Positions 24,254 through 32,583 of a DNA stretch of 64,000 nt are shown here, in pieces. The stretch's first letter is position 1, and every line of letters starts with the position of its first letter. The position numbers were made by a program, and so were the translations under genes. The notes under the pieces were generated by a model. The model was given only the letters and a program-made list of their open reading frames with translations. It was not told where the DNA came from and did not search any database. This stretch comes from Novosphingobium arvoryzae (lineage in GTDB: Bacteria > Pseudomonadota > Alphaproteobacteria > Sphingomonadales > Sphingomonadaceae), in contig NZ_BMZD01000001.1 of NCBI RefSeq assembly GCF_014652615.1, positions 331,962 to 395,961 of the forward strand, in the 5' to 3' direction.

Positions 24254-25491
24254 GCCGGTTGCAGTCCGACCTTGGCGGCCACGGCTTCCTTGGAAAAGCC
24301 GGCCACCGCCTTGTAACGGGCAGCGATGGCTTCCAGTTCGCCCTCGGCAAACACGTCCTCGATCCGCGCGAAGCCGTCCGGCGCGCGTTCTTCGGCCAGC
24401 TGCATGCAGATTTCGGGGCCGTTGCCGCGATTGGCCAGCACGATCTTGGCGGTGGCGGGCAGGCGCTCTGCCTCATAGGCGCGCAGGGCTGCGGCCGGGT
24501 CGGCGTGTTCGGCCAGCGCCCGGACCAGCGCGTCGGCATCGAGGATGCCCTGCGAGGCACCGTTGGAGCCGATCGGGTACATCGGATGCGCGGCATCGCC
24601 GAGCAGGGTGGTGACGCCAAACGTCCAGGCGGGCAGCGGATCGCGGTCCACCAGCGGGAATTCAAACACCTTGTCGGCGTCCGCGATCAGGCCCGGAACG
24701 TCGAGCCAGTCGAACGTCCAGTCGGCAAAAGCGCCGGCGAAATCGGCCTTGTCGCCTTCCTTGTTCCAGTTCTCGCGCTCGGGCATCTGGTCGACGGTCA
24801 GTTCGGCGATCCAGTTGATCGTCTGCAATCCGTCTGCGCCGGGGCGGTCGATGGGATAGCACACGAACTTGCGGTCCTGGTGCCCGGCCATGATCATCGA
24901 TGCGCCGGTCATGAACGGCTTGGCGCGCGATGTGGCGCGCCACAGGATGCGCCCGCCATAGCGCGGCAAGCCCTCGTCCGGATAGCGCAGCCGGCGCAGG
25001 GTGGAGTGGATGCCGTCGGCGCCGACCAGCACATCGGCCTCTACCGTCACGCGGCTGCCATCGGGCCGTTCAAACGTGGCGGAGACCGGCGAGCGGTCAT
25101 CGACCGCGACCAGCCGGTGACCGGTCTGCACCTTGTCGGCACCAAGCCGCGCCCTGGCCGCCTTGAACAGCGCCACCTGAAGCTTGCCGCGGTGGATCGA
25201 CACCTGCGGCACCGGATAGCCGGCAAACCGGCCGCGCGGTTCGCCCCAGATGCGCTGGCCGTGGCGGTTGGTATAGACCAGCTCCGCCGTGGCGACGCCC
25301 AGGTCTTCCAACTGGTCGGCCAGCCCCAGCCGGTCGAGAATCGAGATCGCGTGGGGCAGAAGGTTGATGCCGACACCCAGTTCGCTCACTTCGGGAACGG
25401 CTTCGAACACGGTTACGTCATGCCCGGCTTCGGCCAGCAGCATGGCCGCCGCGCAGCCGGTGATCCCTGCCCCGGCAATACAGATCCGCAT
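24250..25491 (-). CDS. PhzS-like flavin-dependent monooxygenase
   Basis: A 413-residue class A flavoprotein monooxygenase. It has the FAD Rossmann motif ICIAGAGITGCAAAMLLAEA, the DG motif LVGADGIHSTLRRLRY and the GD motif TLLGDAAHPMYPIGSNGASQ. The segment VGINLLPHAISILDRLGLAD with YTNRHGQRIWGEPRG is characteristic of the PhzS (phenazine-1-carboxylate hydroxylase) branch. These enzymes use NAD(P)H and O2 to hydroxylate, often with decarboxylation, an aromatic or enolic acid. There is no membrane segment, so it is cytoplasmic. It lies downstream of lacI in the same direction and has its own operator-like site at 25554. It shows the pathway includes an oxygen-dependent step. Confidence 0.88.
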   Translation of the reverse strand: MRICIAGAGITGCAAAMLLAEAGHDVTVFEAVPEVSELGVGINLLPHAISILDRLGLADQLEDLGVATAELVYTNRHGQRIWGEPRGRFAGYPVPQVSIHRGKLQVALFKAARARLGADKVQTGHRLVAVDDRSPVSATFERPDGSRVTVEADVLVGADGIHSTLRRLRYPDEGLPRYGGRILWRATSRAKPFMTGASMIMAGHQDRKFVCYPIDRPGADGLQTINWIAELTVDQMPERENWNKEGDKADFAGAFADWTFDWLDVPGLIADADKVFEFPLVDRDPLPAWTFGVTTLLGDAAHPMYPIGSNGASQGILDADALVRALAEHADPAAALRAYEAERLPATAKIVLANRGNGPEICMQLAEERAPDGFARIEDVFAEGELEAIAARYKAVAGFSKEAVAAKVGLQPA

Positions 25492-25553
25492 CGATTTCCG
25501 CCCCGTTCCAGTTCCAGATTCGGGGCCGGTTGCTAGGCGCGGGTGGCCGCGCT

Positions 25554-25567
25554 TGCAAGCGCCGTCA
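25554..25567. promoter_or_regulatory. LacI-type operator site 2 (TGCAAGCGCCGTCA)
   Basis: A 14-mer matching site 3 (27795) at 12 of 14 positions, located 62 bp upstream of the monooxygenase start and overlapping the last codon of the LacI-type gene. A separate 14-bp perfect palindrome, GCGCTTGCAAGCGC, covers 25549-25562. It suggests an internal regulated promoter for the monooxygenase-DUF3237 pair. The site is less symmetric than sites 1 and 4. Confidence 0.5.
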
Positions 25568-26563
25568 CGCGCTTTCGCGGGCGATCAGGCGGAAACCGAC
25601 ATCGATTGATTGTTCACGCGGTGGCTCGCCCGCGGCGTGGCGTGTGATTGCGGCGATGGCTTCGCGCGCGATGCGGCGGCCATCGACGTCGACCGTGGTG
25701 ATCGTCGGGCGCATTTCCCCGGCGATCGAGCTGTTGCCAAACCCGACCACGGCCAGCCCGTCCGGCACGCGCAGCCCGGCGGCCTGGGCCTCCACGATCA
25801 GGCCCTGCGCCAGATAGTCCGATCCGCAGACCACGACATCGGGCAGTTCCGGCAGGCGGCGGATATCGGCAAAGGCGCGGCGGGCGTGGCCATAGCGGGA
25901 CGGGATGTCGACGGTCGCCAGCGTCACCTCACCCCCGGCCAGCGCCTGCCATTCGGCGACAAAGGCATCGCGGCGCTGCCCCGCGCGGGCGCCATCGGCG
26001 GTAATCAGGTGCGGCCGGCGATAGCCGCGCGACATCAGGAACCGCGCCATGTCGCGCCCCGCCGCCTCGTGCGAGAAGCCCACGGCAAGGCCCACCGGTT
26101 CGGCGGGCAGTTCCCAGATCTGGATGAACAGCGCCGGGCTTCGCCGCACCAGTTCGACGATCTCCGGTTCCAGCGGCCCGGACGAGATGATCGCATCGAC
26201 CCGGCGGCTGAGCGCGCCGCGGATCAGCTCGCTGGTGCGCGCCGAGGACACCCCGGTGATCCCCAGCATCACGTTGAGCCCGGCGGCGGAGAGTTCCTCC
26301 ACCATCGCCTCGATCGTGTCGTTGAAGATCGAATCGGTCAGGTGCGGGATCAGCACCGCCACCATCTTGCTTTTGTTGGAAGCCATCCCGCTGGCCAGCA
26401 GGTTGGGGATGTATCCGGTAGCCGCAATCGCCGCGCGGATCCGTTCGGCCGTGGCGGGCGCGACGACTTCCGGGTTGTTGATGAAGCGGCTGACCGTGGC
26501 CGAGGAAACGCCGGCCTGGGCGGCGACATCATCCAGGGTCGGGTTCTTGCGGGTTGGCGCCAT
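25565..26563 (-). CDS. LacI-family transcriptional regulator
   Basis: A 332-residue repressor. The N-terminal HTH reads PTLDDVAAQAGVSSATVSRF followed by the hinge helix region IAATGYIPNLLASGMASNKS; the rest is a periplasmic-binding-like sensor domain (MVAVLIPHLTDSIFNDTIEA, VSSARTSELIRGALSRRVDA, DVVVCGSDYLAQGLIVEAQA, GLAVVGFGNSSIAGEMRPTI). The ATG at 26563 is fixed by the usual LacI distance to the HTH. It lies 17 bp downstream of the P450 gene. It is the natural candidate to bind the four TGCAAGCGCTTGCA-like sites at 23786, 25554, 27795 and 30325. The inducer is unknown; the gluconate-type GntR sub-branch of LacI is the closest resemblance. Confidence 0.92.
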   Translation of the reverse strand: MAPTRKNPTLDDVAAQAGVSSATVSRFINNPEVVAPATAERIRAAIAATGYIPNLLASGMASNKSKMVAVLIPHLTDSIFNDTIEAMVEELSAAGLNVMLGITGVSSARTSELIRGALSRRVDAIISSGPLEPEIVELVRRSPALFIQIWELPAEPVGLAVGFSHEAAGRDMARFLMSRGYRRPHLITADGARAGQRRDAFVAEWQALAGGEVTLATVDIPSRYGHARRAFADIRRLPELPDVVVCGSDYLAQGLIVEAQAAGLRVPDGLAVVGFGNSSIAGEMRPTITTVDVDGRRIAREAIAAITRHAAGEPPREQSIDVGFRLIARESA

Positions 26564-26580
26564 GCGCCGGACTTGCCCGA

Positions 26581-27762
26581 TCAGGCCGCGAAGCGCAACG
26601 GCACCGAAATCGCGCCGATTTCCGGCCAGCGCGCGGGCACGACCGGGCCGGCCAGATCGAACCCGGTGGTGGCGGCCAGCAATTCTTCCAGCATGACCCG
26701 CACTTCCATCCGCCCCAGATGCACGCCGGGGCAATTGTGCGGTCCGCGCCCGAAGGCCAGATGCGCGGCGATGTTGGGCCGGTTCAGGATGAATTCGCAG
26801 CCATTGGGGAACACGTCCTCATCGCGGTTGGCCGAGGCATAGACCAGCGCGATCGCTTCGCCCGCCGGGATCGTCCGTCCGCCGAATTCGACATCTTCCA
26901 CCGCCGTGCGGGCAAACCCGCGATAGGGGGTGTAGAGCCGCAGGAATTCCTCCACGGCGGCAGGTACGTTCGCCGGATCGGCGCGCAGTTGCGCCTGCAA
27001 GGCCTGATCGCGCGACAAGTGGATCGCAATGCTGCCCATCAGCACCGTGGGGGCCACGATGCCGACCACCAGCACCTGGCGGACCATGCCAACGATCAGT
27101 TCATCGGGCAGCGGCTCGCCATTGTGGCGCGCTTCCAGCAAGGCACTGGTAATGTCCAGCGCGGGATCGCGCGGCTCCGCCTTGCGCAGCGCGATCAATT
27201 CACGCGCCATGTCGTAAAGCTTCAGGCTGGTTGCCTTCATCGCTTCCGGATCGTTCATGTTGACCGCCAGGATGAAGGCCCGCCCGGATTGATGCAGCGG
27301 TTCCACCCAGTGCGGCGGAACGTTCATCCATTCGCCGAACACCTGCACGGGCAGATAGCTGGCATATTCCGAACAGATGTCGCCCCCGCCTGCCGCCACC
27401 AATGGAGCCAGCAGGGCGCGGGCGTGGCGCCGCGCGACCGGTGCGAACTGTTCCGAATGCGCCAGCGACAGCAGCGGGTTCAGGGTGCGGCGATACGGCG
27501 TGTGTTCCGGCGGATCGAGATGCAGCGGCGGTCGCCGCCCGGTGAACGCCACCTTGGGCACCACGTTCTGGACCGAAGTGATGAAGGTTTCGGGGCTGCT
27601 GGCGGCGCGTTTCACGTCCTCATACCGGGTCAGCGCCCAGAAGCCGCCCATTTCGGTGGTATGCGCCACCGGGCAGCGCGCGCGCAGATCGGCGAACAGA
27701 TCGTGCGCGGTGTCAAAGCTTTCGGGAAGCGAGGGGTCGAAATCCTGAATGCCATTTGCCAT
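26581..27762 (-). CDS. Bacterial cytochrome P450 (class I type)
   Basis: A 393-residue soluble P450. The heme-binding motif is FGRGPHNCPGVHLGR (Cys is the axial ligand), the ExxR pair is in EEFLRLYTP, and the C-helix region HLDPPEHTPYRRTLNPLLS is typical. The I-helix lacks the normal acid-alcohol pair: instead of AGxDT/ET the region reads VVGIVAPTVLMG, with the Thr kept but the acid replaced. No ferredoxin or ferredoxin reductase gene is seen in the window, so redox partners must be elsewhere. Start at 27762 is preferred because an in-frame ATG at 27795 falls inside the operator-like site 3. It begins the minus-strand group and probably hydroxylates the cluster substrate. Confidence 0.92.
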   Translation of the reverse strand: MANGIQDFDPSLPESFDTAHDLFADLRARCPVAHTTEMGGFWALTRYEDVKRAASSPETFITSVQNVVPKVAFTGRRPPLHLDPPEHTPYRRTLNPLLSLAHSEQFAPVARRHARALLAPLVAAGGGDICSEYASYLPVQVFGEWMNVPPHWVEPLHQSGRAFILAVNMNDPEAMKATSLKLYDMARELIALRKAEPRDPALDITSALLEARHNGEPLPDELIVGMVRQVLVVGIVAPTVLMGSIAIHLSRDQALQAQLRADPANVPAAVEEFLRLYTPYRGFARTAVEDVEFGGRTIPAGEAIALVYASANRDEDVFPNGCEFILNRPNIAAHLAFGRGPHNCPGVHLGRMEVRVMLEELLAATTGFDLAGPVVPARWPEIGAISVPLRFAA

Positions 27763-27794
27763 GATGGCGGGGCATAAGTATCGAGGCGGAATCA

Positions 27795-27808
27795 TGCAAG
27801 CGCTATCA
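27795..27808. promoter_or_regulatory. LacI-type operator site 3 in the divergent P450/MFS promoter (TGCAAGCGCTATCA)
   Basis: A 14-mer with core AGCGCT and outer TG/CA symmetry in the 72-bp gap between the divergent P450 and MFS genes. One binding event here could control both directions, including lacI itself, which follows the P450 gene. It covers the alternative P450 ATG (27795) and abuts the alternative MFS ATG (27808), which supports the inner starts for both. Confidence 0.6.
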
Positions 27809-27834
27809 TGCAGCTTGCAGTCGGGGGAAACAGG

Positions 27835-29145
27835 GTGAGCGACAGCGCAGTTCCACGCAGCGAGGCCGGGATCGAACAGGCGGTTGGCATCAAGGTGCTG
27901 TGGCGGCTGGTCCTGCCCTGCGCGCTGTTCATTCTGGTCGGCGCGATCGACCGGACCAACGTGGGCTTCGCCGCCCTGCAGATGAACGCGGACCTGGGCC
28001 TGTCCAGCACGCAGTACGGGTTTGCCGCCGGGGTGCTGTTCATCGGCTATGTCCTGGCCAAGTATCCCAGCGTGCTGGCCTATGAAGCGCTGGGGATGCG
28101 CCGCTGGCTGGCGCTGATCACCTTTGCGTGGGGCCTGGGGGCCAGCGCGATGGCGGCGGTGACCAGCGAATGGCAGATCTATGCGCTGCGGCTGTTCATC
28201 GGCTTCATGGAAGGGGGGTTGTCTTCCGGTCTCATGATCTACCTCAGCCAGTGGGCGCCCGAACGCTGGCGCGCGACGATCCTGGCGGTGCCGATCATGT
28301 CGATCAACATCAGCCAGGTGATCGGCGCGCCGCTGTCAGGCTGGCTGCTGGACCTCGACAATCCGCTGGGGATCGCGGGCTGGCGGTTCATGTTCCTGAT
28401 GGAAGGGCTGCCCGCGCTGGTGCTGGCGGGCTTCGCGCTGGCCTATTTCCCCGATGCCCCGCGCGAGGCGCGCTGGCTGACGCCGGATGAGCGGGCATGG
28501 GTTACCGCCAACGTGAAGGGCGCGGAAAAGCCGCCCGCCGATGGGAATCGCAGCGAACGGTGGGCCGCCCTGCGCAGCCCGGTGGGGTGGACCTGCGCGG
28601 CGATCTGGTTCTGCATCCTTGCCAGCAATTATGGCGTGATGTTCTGGCTGCCGACCATCGTGAAGGGGCTGTCAGGGCTCAGCGCGACGCAGACCGGGCT
28701 GATCGTGGCGCTGCCGAATGCGGCAGCGGCCATCGCGCTGGTGCTGAACGCGCGCCATTCGGACAAGACCGGCGAACGGGTGCTGCACGTGGCGATCCCG
28801 GCGCTGATTGGCGGTGCGGGTCTGCTGGCCGCATTCCTGCTGGGTCCGGGGCTGCCGGGGCTGGCGATGCTGGTGCTGGGCGGGGCCTGCACCGGCTGCA
28901 CGGTCGCCGCGTTCTGGGCGATCCCGACCAAGCTGCTGCCGCCACGCGCGCTGGCGATGGGGATCGTGATGATCAACATGCTGGGCAGCTTTGCCGGGGC
29001 GACCATCCCCGCCGCGATGGGCGCCTTGCGCCAGGCCAGCGGATCGTTCCTGCCGCCCACGCTGCTGCTGTTCGGCATTGCGGTCGTTTGCGCCGCGCTG
29101 TGTCTGGTCGCGCGCCGCCAGTTGCGGCAACTGCCCAGCGGCTGA
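27835..29145 (+). CDS. MFS transporter, ACS (anion:cation symporter) family
   Basis: A 436-residue 12-helix transporter. ACS-family features are LFILVGAIDRTNVGFAALQM, GLSSTQYGFAAGVLFIGYVL, the loop LAYEALGMRRW, RLFIGFMEGGLSSGLMIYLS and QWAPERWRATILAVPIMSIN, with a central hydrophilic loop. The GTG at 27835 is chosen because it has a GGGGGAAACAGG site; an ATG at 27808 abuts the operator-like palindrome. It is divergent from the P450 and coupled to a second MFS gene. ACS members import organic anions such as phthalate, hexuronates or tartrate, so it is a likely inner-membrane entry route for the cluster substrate. Confidence 0.9.
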   Translation: MSDSAVPRSEAGIEQAVGIKVLWRLVLPCALFILVGAIDRTNVGFAALQMNADLGLSSTQYGFAAGVLFIGYVLAKYPSVLAYEALGMRRWLALITFAWGLGASAMAAVTSEWQIYALRLFIGFMEGGLSSGLMIYLSQWAPERWRATILAVPIMSINISQVIGAPLSGWLLDLDNPLGIAGWRFMFLMEGLPALVLAGFALAYFPDAPREARWLTPDERAWVTANVKGAEKPPADGNRSERWAALRSPVGWTCAAIWFCILASNYGVMFWLPTIVKGLSGLSATQTGLIVALPNAAAAIALVLNARHSDKTGERVLHVAIPALIGGAGLLAAFLLGPGLPGLAMLVLGGACTGCTVAAFWAIPTKLLPPRALAMGIVMINMLGSFAGATIPAAMGALRQASGSFLPPTLLLFGIAVVCAALCLVARRQLRQLPSG

Positions 29146-30341
29146 TGCGGGGCGCCGCCGCCACCAGCCGTCCACCCGGATTGGGCACGATCCTGTTGCT
29201 GGCGGCGATTGCCGCGCTGGGATCGCTGGCGACCCAGCTGATCGTTCCGGCGCTGCCGCTGTTGGCGGCGGACTTGCGGGCGAGTGCCGCCGATGCGCAG
29301 TTCGTGATCGGGGTCTATCTGGTCGGGCTGGGGGCGGGCCAGCTGGTCGCCGGGCCGGTGGCCGACCGGCGCGGACGCAAGCCGGTGCTGCTGGCAGGGC
29401 TGCTGCTTTATTGCCTGGGCAGCGCAGCGGCGTTTGTGGCCACCAGCCTGCCACTGCTGCTGGCCGCGCGGCTGGCGCAGGCACTGGGCGCGTCGGCGGG
29501 CGTCGTCACCACGCGGGTGCTGGTCAGCGATCTGTTTCCGCCAGAGGAAGCCGCGCGCCGGCAGGCCTCGTTGATGGCCGTGATCCTGATTTCGCCCGCG
29601 CTGGCCCCGGCCATTGGCGGACTGATTGGTGAACTGGCCGGGTGGCGCGCGATCTTTGCGGTGCTGACCGTGGCCGGATTTTGCGGCGCGCTGCTGGCAT
29701 CGCGCAGCCTGCCCGAAGCGGCTCCGCCTGCCGCTGGCAGCGTGGTCCGACTGGGTCCGGCCTTGTTGCGGCTGGCGCGCAACCCGCGCTTTCTGGCTCC
29801 CAGTCTGGCCATCGCCGGGGGCAGCAGCGCGCTCTACATGTTCATCGGCACCACCCCGTTCCTGCTGACCCACGACTTTGCGCTGCGCCCGCGCGAGGTG
29901 GGGCTGGCGATGATGCTGGTGGCACTGGCCAGCATTGCCGGGACGTTCACGGTCGCGCGGATCGACCGGCGCGGCCATGCCTTGCTGGCGGGGGCGGGCC
30001 TGCTGCTGACATCGGCGCTGCTGTTGCTGGCGGGCGCCCTGGCGGGGCTGCATTCGCTCGCCGCGTTTCTGGTGCCGATGATCGTGCTGGGGCTGGGCGC
30101 GGGGATCAGCGGACCGGCGGGCATCACCCGCGTCCTGCGCAGCACGCCGGGGCTGGAAGGCACCGCGACCAGCATCTGCGGAGCGGCACAGATGCTGCTG
30201 AGCGCGCTGGCGGCGGCCTCGCTCAGCCGGTTTGCGCCGGTCGGTACGCTGGCTCTGGGTGTAGCGCTGACGCTGGCCACCGGCATTGCCATGAGCGCGG
30301 CAATCTGGGCGCACCGGAATTCCATGCAAGGGCTTGCATAA
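29145..30341 (+). CDS. MFS transporter, Bcr/CflA-like (DHA1) family
   Basis: A 398-residue 12-helix transporter whose ATG overlaps the stop of the previous MFS gene (TGATG). Bcr/CflA-type features are LIVPALPLLAADLRASAADA, the MFS loop VADRRGRKPVLLAG, RLAQALGASAGVVTTRVLVS, DLFPPEEAARRQASLMAVIL and ISPALAPAIGGLIGELAGWR. This branch is generally exporting (drug/H+ antiport), unlike its import-type neighbour. It may remove a toxic intermediate or surplus product. The stop codon adjoins operator site 4. Confidence 0.88.
   Translation: MRGAAATSRPPGLGTILLLAAIAALGSLATQLIVPALPLLAADLRASAADAQFVIGVYLVGLGAGQLVAGPVADRRGRKPVLLAGLLLYCLGSAAAFVATSLPLLLAARLAQALGASAGVVTTRVLVSDLFPPEEAARRQASLMAVILISPALAPAIGGLIGELAGWRAIFAVLTVAGFCGALLASRSLPEAAPPAAGSVVRLGPALLRLARNPRFLAPSLAIAGGSSALYMFIGTTPFLLTHDFALRPREVGLAMMLVALASIAGTFTVARIDRRGHALLAGAGLLLTSALLLLAGALAGLHSLAAFLVPMIVLGLGAGISGPAGITRVLRSTPGLEGTATSICGAAQMLLSALAAASLSRFAPVGTLALGVALTLATGIAMSAAIWAHRNSMQGLA
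30325..30338. promoter_or_regulatory. LacI-type operator site 4 (TGCAAGGGCTTGCA)
   Basis: A palindrome with 7-bp perfect arms ATGCAAG and CTTGCAT around a GG centre (30324-30339). It overlaps the end of the second MFS gene and lies 53 bp before the start of the second TonB receptor. It implies a separate LacI-controlled promoter for the receptor, cytochrome and OmpA-like genes. It is the most symmetric of the four sites with site 1. Confidence 0.65.
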
Positions 30342-30390
30342 AGGGCGGCGCGCGCTAAAGGATGCGTCAAAGTCCACGGGGAGGATTACC

Positions 30391-32580
30391 ATGACTGCCA
30401 ACCGCACCTACCGCGCAGCTGCCGTGCTGCTGCTGTCCGGAATTTCCGCGCCTGCCCTGGCGCAGGCCGATGCTGCCGAGCCGACCGGCGGCCTGAGCGA
30501 GATCGTCGTCACGGCCGAGCGCCGCGAACAGAACCTGCAGGACATCCCGATTTCTGCGACCGTGTTCAGCGGCGAGGAACTGCAGAAGAAGGGTGTCACC
30601 AACCTCAACGACATTCAGCAGGTTGCCCCGTCGATCGCGATCAACACGTTCAACCGCTCGACCTTCATCAACATTCGCGGCGTCGGCATTGCCCAGTCCG
30701 CGCCGACGTCGAACCCCGGCGTCGCCTATTACATCGACGGGCAGCTGATCCCGCACGAACAGTTCATCGGCCACAGCTTCTACGATATCGAATCGATCGA
30801 AGTGCTGCGCGGTCCGCAGGGCACGCTGACCGGGCAGAATTCCACCGGCGGCGCGATCTATGTCCGCACGCCCAATCCGAACTTCAACGAAACCTCGGCG
30901 GTCGGCGATTTCAGCTATGGCAACTACAACCGCGTGCGCGCGATGGTCGCGGGCAGCTTTGGCGGCGAAGACGTCGCGATGCGGCTGGCCTATGTCCACG
31001 AAGAGCGTGACAGCTATACCCGCAACATTGCCGCCAATGCGCAAAGCCAGCCGGGCAACCTCAACATGGACGCGCTGCGTGCCAACTTGCGCTTCCGCGG
31101 CGCCGATGGCCGGCTGAACATCAACCTGCGCGCCGAATACTTCAACGTCCAGACCGACAACAACGCGGTCAAGCGCCAGGGAGACACGGTCAGCACCGAT
31201 CCGTTCGTGATCCAGGAGGACGCACGGTCCTATCAGGACCAGGCCGGTTACCGCGTGTCGGGCGAAGTCCGCTATGACCTGTCGGACAGCGTCCAGGTCC
31301 GCAGCCTGCTGTCGTGGCAGGATGGCTATACCCACGACCAGACCGATGGCGACCGCACCGCGACCGCGCTGGCCGTGCCCGCGAACCTGCCGACCAGCGG
31401 CGCCAACCGCGCGCTCTATCCGGGCCGGGTCAGCCGCGGCGACACCGTGTTCGAAACCCTGCTGGCCGAAGTGAACCTGCTGTCGACCGGTGACGGGCCG
31501 CTCAGCTGGGTGGTCGGCGGCTTCCTGATGGACGAGGACGTGCCGGTCACCCTGCTGCGCGACAACCGCAACACGCGTGATTTCCTGATCTCGTCCAGCG
31601 ACATCATCACCCATGCCAAGAACACGTCCTATTCGATGTTCGGGCAGGTGAACTACTTCGTGACCGACCAGCTCGAAGTGCTGGTTGGCGGGCGCTACAG
31701 CTGGGACAAGCAGGTCTATACCCGCTTTGCCGCGGCTGGTCCGGCGCTCAACCCGCCCGCCGTCGGCACGGCCAGCACGGAACAGCTCACCGGCAAGATC
31801 GGCGTGAACTATCACTTCAACGACAACGGGATGATCTATCTCTCGGCGTCGAAGGGCTACAAGGCGGGCGGGGTCAACCTGACGCCCAACACCCCGAACT
31901 TCATCCCCGAACGCAACTTCGTCTATGAAGCCGGGTTCAAGACCGAGTTGCTGGACCGGCACCTGCGCCTGAACGGCAGCCTGTTCTATTCGGATTACAA
32001 GGACATCCAGCTGTCCAGCCTGGTCGGCGGTCTGCCGGTCACGCAGAACGCGCTGGCGGGCCGCGCCAAGGGTGGCGAGCTGGAGCTGACCGGGCAGTTC
32101 GGCGGCCTCAGCTTCAACGCCGGGGTCGGCTACCTCGATGCCAAGTTCGCCAACTCGGCCTGCATTTCGGACACCAACGCGCCGGGCACCGACGCGGGCT
32201 GCCCCGCCAACCTGCGGTTCGTGCCGAAGGACCGGGTGCTGCCGTTCTCGCCCGAATGGACCGTCAACGCCGGGGTGCAGTACACCTTTGCGCTGGGCGA
32301 TGTGGACGTGACCCCGCGCGTGCAGTGGTCGCACCTCGCCAGCCAGTACGCCACGCCGTTCCCCAGCGTGAACACGCTGGTTCCGGGGCGTGACCTGTTC
32401 GATGCCCGCCTGACGCTGGACTTCGGCACGAAGTACAAGCTGGAAGGCTTCATCAACAACATCGGCAACAAGAAGTACGTCGCCACCCAGATCCAGAACA
32501 GCTCCAGCGCGGACGGCGGGATCATCTATGGTGCGCCGCGCACTTTCGGCGTCCGCCTGAAGGTCGAAATCGGCAAGTAA
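30391..32580 (+). CDS. TonB-dependent outer membrane receptor (second of two)
   Basis: A 729-residue receptor with a signal peptide (ending near APALAQA, residue 24), the TonB-box region LSEIVVTAERREQNLQDIPI, a plug with ESIEVLRGPQGTLTGQNSTG, and a barrel ending in FGVRLKVEIGK. The LRGPQGTLxGxNxxGGAI pattern is typical of the large sphingomonad and caulobacter receptor family used for carbohydrates, terpenoids and aromatic compounds. The start at 30391 has a GGGGAGGA ribosome site. Three bases separate it from the cytochrome gene, so they are one transcript. It is not closely similar to the receptor at 7231, so it may take up a different form of the substrate. Confidence 0.93.
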   Translation: MTANRTYRAAAVLLLSGISAPALAQADAAEPTGGLSEIVVTAERREQNLQDIPISATVFSGEELQKKGVTNLNDIQQVAPSIAINTFNRSTFINIRGVGIAQSAPTSNPGVAYYIDGQLIPHEQFIGHSFYDIESIEVLRGPQGTLTGQNSTGGAIYVRTPNPNFNETSAVGDFSYGNYNRVRAMVAGSFGGEDVAMRLAYVHEERDSYTRNIAANAQSQPGNLNMDALRANLRFRGADGRLNINLRAEYFNVQTDNNAVKRQGDTVSTDPFVIQEDARSYQDQAGYRVSGEVRYDLSDSVQVRSLLSWQDGYTHDQTDGDRTATALAVPANLPTSGANRALYPGRVSRGDTVFETLLAEVNLLSTGDGPLSWVVGGFLMDEDVPVTLLRDNRNTRDFLISSSDIITHAKNTSYSMFGQVNYFVTDQLEVLVGGRYSWDKQVYTRFAAAGPALNPPAVGTASTEQLTGKIGVNYHFNDNGMIYLSASKGYKAGGVNLTPNTPNFIPERNFVYEAGFKTELLDRHLRLNGSLFYSDYKDIQLSSLVGGLPVTQNALAGRAKGGELELTGQFGGLSFNAGVGYLDAKFANSACISDTNAPGTDAGCPANLRFVPKDRVLPFSPEWTVNAGVQYTFALGDVDVTPRVQWSHLASQYATPFPSVNTLVPGRDLFDARLTLDFGTKYKLEGFINNIGNKKYVATQIQNSSSADGGIIYGAPRTFGVRLKVEIGK

Positions 32581-32583
32581 GCG

